Below, in pieces: positions 1-6,291 of a stretch of 10,117 nucleotides of DNA; the stretch's first letter is position 1; every line of letters begins with the position of its first letter. This stretch comes from Alphaproteobacteria bacterium (GTDB lineage: Bacteria > Pseudomonadota > Alphaproteobacteria > CAAHEQ01 > UBA3637). A program made the position numbers and the translations under genes. The DNA is taken from contig CAAHEQ010000011.1 of the NCBI GenBank assembly GCA_900772625.1, positions 1-10,117 on the forward strand, written 5' to 3'. The notes beneath the pieces were generated by a model that worked only from the letters and a program-made list of their open reading frames with translations, searched no databases and was not told the origin of the DNA.

Positions 1-31
1 ATAAAAAGAAAATTATGCAATATTTATTTTG

Positions 32-1078
32 TTAATAATGTCGTTCATCTTCGGTCGAGAAGATAACATCTTCCAAACCAGAACGAATTTTTTCGCATAA
101 ATCGTTTTGAGCCAAGTTAATTGCGCTTTCAACCGCGTAAAAATAACTTGTCGCATCTGCACCACCATGACTTTTGACCGAAATGCCATTCAGTCCCAAA
201 AACATCGCTCCGTTATATCTGCGCGGATCGACACGTTTTTTGAAACGCAGCAACAAAGGCAGCAAGAATAAAAAGCCGATATAACCCAAAATAGACTTTT
301 TCAAATATTGAGCAAAAATCCGCTTAACCATACGAGCAGTGCCCTCAATAGCCTTTAAAGCAACATTGCCTGAAAAACCATCACTGACAACTACGTGAGT
401 CGTGCCTGCGCCAATGTCAAAACCTTCAACAAAGCCGTAATAGTTGACTTTGTCTTTATTTTCGCGCAAGATATGCGCCGCTTCGCGAATTTCTTCACGA
501 CCTTTTGTTTCTTCCGATCCAATATTGAGCAAGCCAACCGTTGGATGTGGCACACCATAAATGATGTGATAAAACACCGATCCCATAATCGCGAATTCGA
601 CCAAATTTGTCGCATTGCATTCCGCATTTGCACCCAAATCCAGAGCAACCACATCTTGACCTGCAACAGCAGTTGGCATAACTGCCGCAATCGCGGGTCT
701 ATCTACGCCCGCCATTGTGCCTAAGCAAATCTTGCTCATCGCCATTAAAGCGCCCGTATTGCCTGCAGAAACGACAGCAGCGGCCTCGCCCGTGCGCACA
801 GAGTAAATCGCTTTCCACATACTGCTTTCGCGCCCATAGCGTACCGCGACTGATGGTTTTTCATCAGCTTTGACAACTTGAGTCGTATGGTGGATTTGAT
901 AGGCTTGCTTATCCAACTGATACTGTTCAGCCAACGGTGCGATTTTGTTTTCGTCTCCGAAAAGCATAAAGAACACGTCAGGATACTTTTCGTGAGCCAA
1001 TTTTACACCAGCTATGACACTATCAGGTGCATTATCGCCGCCCATAGTGTCAATCGAGATGACAAGCCTTTCTGTCAC
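32..1078 (-). CDS. plsX: Phosphate acyltransferase PlsX
   Basis: PlsX converts acyl-ACP and phosphate to acyl-phosphate, the acyl donor PlsY uses to start membrane phospholipid synthesis; it is a peripheral inner-membrane enzyme. The 348-residue protein has the usual family length. Visible family signatures are the N-terminal DTMGGDNAP (10-18), SAGNTGALM (104-112), IGSEETKG (187-194), DGFSGNVALK (233-242), DPRRYNGA (284-291) and HGGAD (304-308). The start is GTG at 1076-1078, five bases after the rpmF stop, with only a weak purine-rich ribosome site in the end of rpmF, so translational coupling is likely. A strongly hydrophobic stretch at 262-279 sits where the family carries its membrane-contact helices and is more apolar than I expect. 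In proteobacteria fabH usually follows; only 31 bp remain here, so that cannot be seen. Identification is secure. Confidence 0.97.
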   Translation of the reverse strand: MTERLVISIDTMGGDNAPDSVIAGVKLAHEKYPDVFFMLFGDENKIAPLAEQYQLDKQAYQIHHTTQVVKADEKPSVAVRYGRESSMWKAIYSVRTGEAAAVVSAGNTGALMAMSKICLGTMAGVDRPAIAAVMPTAVAGQDVVALDLGANAECNATNLVEFAIMGSVFYHIIYGVPHPTVGLLNIGSEETKGREEIREAAHILRENKDKVNYYGFVEGFDIGAGTTHVVVSDGFSGNVALKAIEGTARMVKRIFAQYLKKSILGYIGFLFLLPLLLRFKKRVDPRRYNGAMFLGLNGISVKSHGGADATSYFYAVESAINLAQNDLCEKIRSGLEDVIFSTEDERHY

Positions 1079-1083
1079 TGTTC

Positions 1084-1269
1084 TTACTCAGCTTTTGGTT
1101 GACAGACGACTTCACGTTTGTTGTAATGACCACAAGCTTCGCAAACGTGGTGAGGACGCATCATTTCGCCGCAATTCGAGCATTCTGTCATCGGATTGTT
1201 TTTCAAGGCGTCATGAGATCTACGCATATCTCTTCTGGATTTAGAAGTTTTCTTCTTTGGTGTTGCCAT
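1084..1269 (-). CDS. rpmF: 50S ribosomal protein L32
   Basis: This encodes bL32, a small zinc-ribbon protein of the large ribosomal subunit. The 61-residue product has the typical start MATPKKKTSKSRRDMRR, which is basic and binds rRNA, and a complete four-cysteine zinc ribbon (Cys30, Cys33, Cys43, Cys46); an additional Cys56 lies outside it. The ATG at 1267-1269 is preceded by an AAGGAA ribosome site about 6 bases upstream. It is the first gene of an rpmF-plsX operon, a common proteobacterial pairing of ribosome and lipid synthesis. The yceD (DUF177) gene often found just upstream of rpmF is absent; the upstream DNA is non-coding and carries its own promoter. Confidence 0.97.
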   Translation of the reverse strand: MATPKKKTSKSRRDMRRSHDALKNNPMTECSNCGEMMRPHHVCEACGHYNKREVVCQPKAE

Positions 1270-1303
1270 TTTTCTGTTCCTTTTCTAAAAAAAATTACAA
1301 ATT

Positions 1304-1380
1304 CAAGTACTTTTTTAAAATCACAAGACCGCGTTTATATACGATTTTCGCAAAAAAAGCAAGTCTTTTTTTAAAACTTG
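1304..1380. repeat. Repeated AT-rich 17-mer in the rpmF leader
   Basis: Two direct copies of a 17-mer, CAAGTACTTTTTTAAAA (1304-1320) and CAAGTCTTTTTTTAAAA (1360-1376), match at 15 of 17 positions. The second copy continues into ACTTG, so 1360-1380 is also an imperfect palindrome (CAAGT...ACTTG). The upstream palindrome overlaps the expected transcription start and the other copy lies 35 bp before the rpmF start. They could be a pair of operator sites or leader RNA elements. Low-complexity A/T runs make chance similarity possible. Confidence 0.4.
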
Positions 1381-1386
1381 TCGAAG

Positions 1387-1415
1387 ATAATACATTCTTT
1401 TTTTTATATTGTCAA
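1387..1415 (-). promoter_or_regulatory. Sigma-70-type promoter of rpmF-plsX
   Basis: On the minus strand there is a consensus -35 TTGACA (1410-1415), a 17-bp spacer and a -10 TATTAT (1387-1392, five of six matching consensus). Transcription would start near 1380, giving a leader of about 110 nt before rpmF. The position directly upstream of an essential operon and just after a possible terminator for the neighbouring gene supports the call. Confidence 0.75.
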
Positions 1416-1437
1416 GCATAATATGCTAACTTCTTGT

Positions 1438-1478
1438 AAAAAAAGCCTATTTGTTCGGCAGGACGACTTGACATAGCC
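1438..1478 (-). terminator. Possible intrinsic terminator after the coupling-ATPase operon
   Basis: On the minus strand an imperfect stem (GGCTAT at 1473-1478 against ATAGGC at 1445-1450, one mismatch) encloses a smaller GTCG/CGAAC helix and is followed by seven T residues (1438-1444). It lies about 60 bp after the coupling-ATPase stop and immediately before the rpmF promoter, a sensible place for a terminator. The stem is imperfect and its loop long, so efficiency is uncertain. Confidence 0.4.
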
Positions 1479-1504
1479 CAAGAAACAAGCCCGTACCCTA
1501 GCTC

Positions 1505-1525
1505 GTGCTTTTATTCAAAAAGCAC
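1505..1525 (-). terminator. Perfect 8-bp hairpin just after the coupling-ATPase gene
   Basis: GTGCTTTT (1505-1512) and AAAAGCAC (1518-1525) form a perfect stem with a 5-nt loop, 11 bp after the stop codon of the minus-strand ATPase gene. No T run follows on the minus strand. It may protect the 3' end of the message or act with a downstream termination signal rather than terminate alone. Confidence 0.35.
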
Positions 1526-1536
1526 ACAAAGAACTC

Positions 1537-3699
1537 TCAACTGGCAGCCGAAGGGCTGGCAAGCGAATCGAGCTGAATATCCACATAAGCAGGCTTTTCT
1601 TTAGCTTTGCGGGCGCGCATTTGCTCGGGCATATCTGGTGCAGGCGCCATAGAGGCCAGAGCTTTAAGCTTTTCATCTTTAAAGTAAAGCGGGCATTTGG
1701 CTTGTATTGGCCTATGATAAAATCCCGAATACAAAACAACTTGTTTAGCAGGCGCCATATTTAAAAGCCCCGTACCACCCACTACACCATCTTTTTTGCG
1801 CTTACTGCCGCCTTTACGCACAAAAGGATTGACGTTTTTACCAAAGCCAACCTCTCCGCCGTGACCTGCCTCAACTACACGTGTCGTATCCATAATACCT
1901 CGTGTCATTTTATTGCGTGTTGTGACATTGTTTTGGCGTTTGATAATTTTTGCGGCAACCGAGCTTAAAATAACATCGGTTGTATTATCGCCATACTTAG
2001 ACGTGATTTGATGCCAATCCTGCACAGCAATCAAATATACATTACCTTTAGATCTGCCAAACGTGACGCCGTCCGCAATCGATTGCAACTTTGGCATTTT
2101 ACCAAAATCGTCCAAAATAAACTCGACTGCAAAAGGCCCCATATTGCCTTCGGATTGGCCTTTGCTCATCAAGTGCCCCGAAATCATATTGATAAACAAC
2201 GTGCATACAGAACCACCGCCGCCACCGACGTAAAAAGTGACGGGCTTGTATTGGCCTGTGACAGGATCTTTGACTCCGCGAAAGTCATCATACTTAAAGT
2301 CGTTCGATGCCGTGCGTTGACGGATAGCGCTGTTTTTAAACGGTTCTATACCGCTTTGAGCCATAGACAAAACAGATGCACGCTGTTTGTCGGGCAGTGC
2401 ATAGGTTTGGTTGACCTCAAGCAACGCGCGGCGGCTGTATCCGTAAAAGAAAATCTCGCTGACAATCGTATCCAAAATAGATTGCCACACATCAAGGTTT
2501 GCCGCATTCATATCGCCCGCATTACGCCGTTCTCTGAGCTCGCGCGATTTCGCAAACATCCAATTATTAAGCAAGTCCAGCAACATACCAAATGATGCTT
2601 CTTTGCCTATCCATTGCTTTGGCATAGGATCCCATGTACCGATTGGCACATAATCCGATTTTGAAAACGTACCGTCTTCGATTGCTGCAATCGCTTTGAC
2701 AACCTCGGGGAGTTGTTGCATTCCTTTGTAATAGCTTTTAAGTACGACCAAATCGTCTTTGTCGAGTGTCCCTTTAGACAAGCGTGCAACAAAGTAATCA
2801 TTTGCTTTGGCTTGTTCGACTTTGTTTGTGGTGTAAATCGTCAAGCCCGTCAAGCACGAGCGTCCTGCTTTAACCCAATAAGGGTCGGTCCCTTCAGGCC
2901 CATCTGGAATTAAAAACTCAATCAAGCCATCGATATAGCCGTCTCTGCCCTTGTGTTGCGGAGGCATATTTTCTTCATTCAGCGGATTCCAGCTGGGCTT
3001 ATATTCGCCCTTTGCGGGGGCATCTACCGCTGTAAAGTCGATTTTATAAACGGGGCCTAAAGTTGCTCGATAGCCACTTGTTTTTTTCATCAAATCACCC
3101 GTTGGGTCGAAAATAAACAAACATGCATTATCGGCTTTTAGAATATTCGGAATAATAACGCCCGCAGTTTTGCCCGACCCTGGTGCACCAATGCAAAAAG
3201 CCGAGCGCGTATCGGGCAAGCGCATTTGCACATCGCCCAAATCACCCAAATACAAATATTTCCCGTGATCAAGGCGCATTTGCTTTAAATCACTTTTTCT
3301 GGCTTCGCGGCCATAGCCATAATACTGCGGGCCATAGTCAAATGGATTCGTGACGATAAAGTGCACACACACCATCACATAGGCCAAAGTCGGCAAAAGC
3401 GGCAAGCGCCATTTGACAAAAGACGCCCACGTGAAATGTAAAGGCTCTCTGAGCCACAAGCTTTCAAACCACGTAAAGTACGTTTGCCACACATAAAACG
3501 GATTATGAAATGCCCTTTTGAAGTAATTTTCAAGTGGCACAAGAGCCTGATCTGAAAACCCAGCCCCAACCCAATAGGCCAGTGGCAACACAAACGCCAG
3601 CACGACCCAAAACAAAAGCGTTGTCAGCCCGATGTGCCATGCAAGGTATTTTATTGCTTGGCGGCGTTCTTTAAAAGCATAACTCATAACTGACTGCAT
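1537..3699 (-). CDS. TraG/VirD4-family type IV secretion coupling ATPase
   Basis: Coupling proteins are inner-membrane hexameric ATPases that recruit DNA or protein substrates to a type IV secretion channel. The 720-residue product has two hydrophobic N-terminal segments (about 22-45 and 101-117). The ATPase domain follows, with Walker A GAPGSGKT (171-178), a family-typical FDPTGDL (197-203), and SWNPL (236-240). The Walker B is FILDDF (527-532), and a conserved FGRSKGN...AVQDWHQ block spans about 548-564. The usual Walker B Asp-Glu is Asp-Asp here, and a five-glycine run lies at 492-496. The C-terminal ~50 residues are Ala/Lys/Pro-rich. The start at 3697-3699 lies 5 bp after the pentapeptide gene, with an AAAAGGG ribosome site inside that gene's end; Met5 is an alternative. 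No relaxase or VirB-type gene is in this window, so the channel would be encoded elsewhere. A conjugative versus protein-secretion role cannot be decided. Confidence 0.88.
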   Translation of the reverse strand: MQSVMSYAFKERRQAIKYLAWHIGLTTLLFWVVLAFVLPLAYWVGAGFSDQALVPLENYFKRAFHNPFYVWQTYFTWFESLWLREPLHFTWASFVKWRLPLLPTLAYVMVCVHFIVTNPFDYGPQYYGYGREARKSDLKQMRLDHGKYLYLGDLGDVQMRLPDTRSAFCIGAPGSGKTAGVIIPNILKADNACLFIFDPTGDLMKKTSGYRATLGPVYKIDFTAVDAPAKGEYKPSWNPLNEENMPPQHKGRDGYIDGLIEFLIPDGPEGTDPYWVKAGRSCLTGLTIYTTNKVEQAKANDYFVARLSKGTLDKDDLVVLKSYYKGMQQLPEVVKAIAAIEDGTFSKSDYVPIGTWDPMPKQWIGKEASFGMLLDLLNNWMFAKSRELRERRNAGDMNAANLDVWQSILDTIVSEIFFYGYSRRALLEVNQTYALPDKQRASVLSMAQSGIEPFKNSAIRQRTASNDFKYDDFRGVKDPVTGQYKPVTFYVGGGGGSVCTLFINMISGHLMSKGQSEGNMGPFAVEFILDDFGKMPKLQSIADGVTFGRSKGNVYLIAVQDWHQITSKYGDNTTDVILSSVAAKIIKRQNNVTTRNKMTRGIMDTTRVVEAGHGGEVGFGKNVNPFVRKGGSKRKKDGVVGGTGLLNMAPAKQVVLYSGFYHRPIQAKCPLYFKDEKLKALASMAPAPDMPEQMRARKAKEKPAYVDIQLDSLASPSAAS

Positions 3700-3704
3700 A
3701 GCTT

Positions 3705-4742
3705 TTACGCCCTTTTCTTAAAATTCGTTTTAGGTTGTTTGACCTTGCGCTTTTGGCTCATCAATTTGAGCACTGACATTTTGCCTTTTTGAGGCATTTC
3801 TTCGGCACTTTTATCCGTGTGCTGTGGCGGCTCTGTTGTGCCAGATGTGCCAGATTTTGTATCCGCTTTAAGGTCTTTTTCATCCAAAAGATCGGGCTTT
3901 AGCGCTGGACGCTTTAAGTCAAATGCATAAGCTTGTACTTTTTGCTTTTTCTTCAGCTGTTCGGCCGCATAACGCTTCATTTTTTCTTGGCGCTCTTGCA
4001 TAATATGGCGCAAAGCAGCCTGCCAAAACTGGCGGGTTCGCTGCATTAGAATAAGCGCTTTTTGTTTGGCTTTTTCCATCAAAGCCATATTTAAAAAATG
4101 GCGCTTATCGATATAAACGCCCGACAAGTTCACGCCCGTTAAAATCAAAGCATGCAAATCAACACCTTCGGTATCGACTTGGCTCATATCAATCGTGCGC
4201 AAATCGAGGTAATTCAGCTGGTCTTGCGGAATCGAAGCAATGTCTATTTTGCCTTGTTCCAACTGATCCAAAAACCATTCGCAGGTATCCAGATATTTCT
4301 TGGTTTCCTCGTCAATATCGGCGCCGTCCAGCTTAATGTTTTTAACAAACACACCGTCCATTTGGACGTTTTTCATATCGGCATTTGAAAAATCCGTATT
4401 TTCAAGATAGGCATATGACAAGTTTGTCCATTCCAACTTTGCGCCCGACAAGTCTGCATTCATCAAATTCGCCTTTGACAAGTTGAGCCCGCTCAAGTCT
4501 TGCCCTGCAAGGTTTGCACCTTTAAGGTTAACGCCACTCCAATCTGTTTGAGACATATCCTCGCCCGTTTCAAGCGCTTTCATAAATGCTTGTGCCAGCT
4601 CGTCCGTTTTCCAGCTGTCGCGTTCGGACGGCAAAATACCTGCCTCGCGGTCGACATAAGGCAAAAAGTCGTACTTGTCCGCCTCTGTCAGCGGGGCAGC
4701 ATTGACTTTCATTTCAGGGCGTTTCAATTCTGTATCACTCAT
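3705..4742 (-). CDS. Pentapeptide-repeat protein with basic C-terminal tail
   Basis: The 345-residue product has no signal peptide. After an N-terminal leader (1-60) it has a first block of pentapeptide repeats of the A(D/N)LXX type at about 63-146, for example ANLAGQDLSGLNLSKANL, expected to fold as a right-handed quadrilateral beta-helix. A short break (147-172) is followed by a second, more degenerate block at about 176-213. Beyond lies a probably helical, Lys/Arg/Gln-rich region (213-270), then a low-complexity linker (about 285-320) and a very basic end (322-345). The family includes DNA mimics that shield gyrase and secreted effectors, but fold alone does not give the role. It is the first gene of an operon with the coupling ATPase 5 bp downstream, so it may be a secretion substrate, adaptor or co-regulated partner; that is inference. 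The start at 4740-4742 has no clear Shine-Dalgarno sequence. Confidence 0.85.
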   Translation of the reverse strand: MSDTELKRPEMKVNAAPLTEADKYDFLPYVDREAGILPSERDSWKTDELAQAFMKALETGEDMSQTDWSGVNLKGANLAGQDLSGLNLSKANLMNADLSGAKLEWTNLSYAYLENTDFSNADMKNVQMDGVFVKNIKLDGADIDEETKKYLDTCEWFLDQLEQGKIDIASIPQDQLNYLDLRTIDMSQVDTEGVDLHALILTGVNLSGVYIDKRHFLNMALMEKAKQKALILMQRTRQFWQAALRHIMQERQEKMKRYAAEQLKKKQKVQAYAFDLKRPALKPDLLDEKDLKADTKSGTSGTTEPPQHTDKSAEEMPQKGKMSVLKLMSQKRKVKQPKTNFKKRA

Positions 4743-4751
4743 TATGCTTTA

Positions 4752-4780
4752 AATATAACAAAAATAGTCACCCCCGTAAA
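4752..4780 (-). promoter_or_regulatory. Candidate promoter of the pentapeptide/coupling-ATPase operon
   Basis: On the minus strand, TTTACG (4775-4780, four of six to consensus), a 17-bp spacer and TATATT (4752-4757, five of six) form a plausible sigma-70 promoter. The predicted start of transcription falls around 4745, only a few bases before the ATG at 4742. With no visible Shine-Dalgarno sequence, this would give a leaderless or almost leaderless message. The -35 match is weak. Confidence 0.45.
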
Positions 4781-4806
4781 GTTTTTTTTGTAAAAAACGC
4801 CACACG

Positions 4807-4841
4807 CTCAAAAAAATACTTGCGTTTTGAGGGCTTTTGAG
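4807..4841. repeat. CTCAAAA/TTTTGAG repeats over the obgE -35 region
   Basis: CTCAAAA (4807-4813) and TTTTGAG (4825-4831) are a perfect 7-bp inverted repeat, and a second direct TTTTGAG follows at 4835-4841. The middle copy overlaps the candidate -35 of obgE. The arrangement suits a transcription-factor operator; the hairpin is also possible, but no T run follows it. No regulator is recognised. Confidence 0.35.
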
Positions 4842-4854
4842 TTAACTTTATTAT
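4827..4854 (+). promoter_or_regulatory. Candidate promoter of the obgE operon
   Basis: TTGAGG (4827-4832), a 16-bp spacer and TATTAT (4849-4854) lie 24 bp before the obgE start. A ribosome site AAAGGA (about 4864-4869) precedes the ATG by about 9 bases. The -10 is good; the -35 matches consensus at four of six positions. It is back to back with the promoter of the minus-strand operon. Confidence 0.55.
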
Positions 4855-4878
4855 CAGTAAAAAAAAGGAAAAATATCA

Positions 4879-5922
4879 ATGAAGTTTTTAGATCAAGCAA
4901 AGATTTTTATCAAGGCTGGTGACGGTGGCAATGGCGCATGCTCTTTCCGCCACGAAAAGTATTTGGAGTTCGGCGGTCCTGACGGTGGCTCGGGTGGTAA
5001 AGGCGGCGATGTGATTTTCGAAGCTGTTGCAAACTTAAACACCCTGATTGACTTTCGTTATCAGCAACATTTTAAAGCGCAAAAGGGCTTCCCTGGCGCA
5101 GGCAGCAACTGCACAGGTGCGGGCGGGCAAGACCTTGTCATTAAAGTTCCTGTCGGCACGGAAATCACGGATGAAAGCGGCGAAAATGTTATCGCGGATT
5201 TAACGCACGCGGGCGATCGCGTCTTGATTGCCAAAGGTGGCCAAGGCGGTCGTGGCAACGATTCTTATAAAAGCTCGACAAACCAAGCCCCACGCCGAGC
5301 CGATCCTGGTGAAGCAGGTGAGGAAATGTGGGTATGGCTCAAGTTGAAATTGATTGCTGACATTGGGCTTGTTGGAATGCCAAACGCGGGTAAATCGACT
5401 TTGCTGACGGCGCTGACAAAGGCGCGGCCAAAGATTGCCAATTACCCATTTACAACATTGCACCCTCATTTGGGTGTAGCGATGGTGGATTCAAAAGAAC
5501 TTTTGATTGCGGACATTCCTGGGCTTATTGAAGGCGCTTCGGACGGCGTTGGATTGGGCACAAAGTTTTTAAAACACGTTGAGCGTTGTTCGGTGCTGAT
5601 CCACTTGATTGACGGCACGGAAGAAGAGCCTTATCAAGCGTACCTGACTATTCGCAGCGAGCTTGAAAAGTACAGCAAAAAGCTGGCGCAAAAGCCTGAA
5701 CTGATAGCCATTAACAAATGCGATTGCATTGATGAAGAAACAATCGCACAAATCAAAGACAAGTTCAAAGGTAAAGAGCCATTCTTTATATCGGCAATTG
5801 CGGGTATGGGATTAACCCCATTGTTGCGCAAAGCCGCTACATACATTCAAAAAACTGAGGAAGAAGAAAAAGATGATATCGAAAACGCATACACGTACGA
5901 AAGCCAAGACTTTGAAGACTGA
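4879..5922 (+). CDS. obgE: Obg family GTPase (ObgE/CgtA)
   Basis: ObgE is an essential GTPase that associates with the 50S subunit during late assembly and links ribosome maturation to stress signalling. The 347-residue protein has the glycine-rich Obg fold at 1-158 (GDGGNG, GGPDGGSGGKGGDV, KGGQGGRGND). The G domain follows: G1 GMPNAGKST (166-174), switch I YPFTTL (189-194), G3 DIPGLIEGA (212-220), G4 NKCD (279-282) and G5 near SAIAG (305-309). There is no large C-terminal OCT domain; the protein ends in an acidic tail of about 22 residues (326-347), as in many alphaproteobacterial Obg proteins. The ATG has a good ribosome site. It is the first gene of the plus-strand operon, and its last 50 bases overlap rsfS. 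Identification is secure. Confidence 0.97.
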   Translation: MKFLDQAKIFIKAGDGGNGACSFRHEKYLEFGGPDGGSGGKGGDVIFEAVANLNTLIDFRYQQHFKAQKGFPGAGSNCTGAGGQDLVIKVPVGTEITDESGENVIADLTHAGDRVLIAKGGQGGRGNDSYKSSTNQAPRRADPGEAGEEMWVWLKLKLIADIGLVGMPNAGKSTLLTALTKARPKIANYPFTTLHPHLGVAMVDSKELLIADIPGLIEGASDGVGLGTKFLKHVERCSVLIHLIDGTEEEPYQAYLTIRSELEKYSKKLAQKPELIAINKCDCIDEETIAQIKDKFKGKEPFFISAIAGMGLTPLLRKAATYIQKTEEEEKDDIENAYTYESQDFED

Positions 5923-6274
5923 AGCGCCTGCATCGGCTCTGCCCGATCTGGTGAACCAGATTTTGCAAGACGGCAAAGCACAAGACATTTTGACGCTTGA
6001 CCTGAAAGGCAAAACATCGCTGACAGACGCGTTGATTATTGCCTCTGGCACGTCTACACGCCATGTAATGGCTTTGGCAAACACGCTGACGGAAAAGCTT
6101 AAAGAGGCGGGCTATCACGTTGCCGTAGATGGAAAACAAAGTGCTGGCGAATGGGTCGTGTTAGATTTAGGTGATGCGATTGTGCACATTTTTCACCCTG
6201 AGGCACGTGCTTTTTACGAGATTGAAGAGCTATGGGGCGCTAAAACGCCCTCCTTGAAAACGCAACCAGCTTAA
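5873..6274 (+). CDS. rsfS: Ribosomal silencing factor RsfS
   Basis: RsfS (RsfA/Iojap family) binds ribosomal protein uL14 and blocks joining of the subunits, lowering translation when nutrients are scarce. The 133-residue product carries the whole domain at about 23-124. Signatures are TDALIIASGTSTRHVMALA (51-69) and GEWVVLDLGDAIVHIFHPEAR (92-112), followed by FYEIEELWG (114-122). The start is ATG at 5873, inside obgE, with a purine-rich GAGGAAGAA region upstream serving as ribosome site; no other start in frame precedes the domain. The 50-nt overlap implies translational coupling with obgE. The N-terminal ~20 residues are basic and probably flexible. In many alphaproteobacteria rlmH comes next; it is missing here. 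Confidence 0.95.
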   Translation: MISKTHTRTKAKTLKTEAPASALPDLVNQILQDGKAQDILTLDLKGKTSLTDALIIASGTSTRHVMALANTLTEKLKEAGYHVAVDGKQSAGEWVVLDLGDAIVHIFHPEARAFYEIEELWGAKTPSLKTQPA

Positions 6275-6280
6275 AGCAAA

Positions 6281-6285
6281 AGGAG
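6281..6285 (+). promoter_or_regulatory. Strong ribosome binding site of the dUTPase-like gene
   Basis: AGGAG within AAAAGGAGAG lies 6 bases before the ATG at 6292 and fixes that start. It is one of the two best Shine-Dalgarno sequences in the operon, so this gene can be translated independently of rsfS. Confidence 0.75.
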
Positions 6286-6291
6286 AGTCTT

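Noticed and set aside
2008..2595. 195-residue plus-strand open frame inside the coupling-ATPase gene
   Set aside because: It is fully antisense to a gene with clear ATPase motifs, has no ribosome site or recognisable domain, and its composition is that of a complementary-strand shadow.
1537..4742. Integrated conjugative element or genomic island
   Set aside because: No integrase, relaxase, att-type flanking repeats or tRNA target is visible; two genes alone do not support an island.
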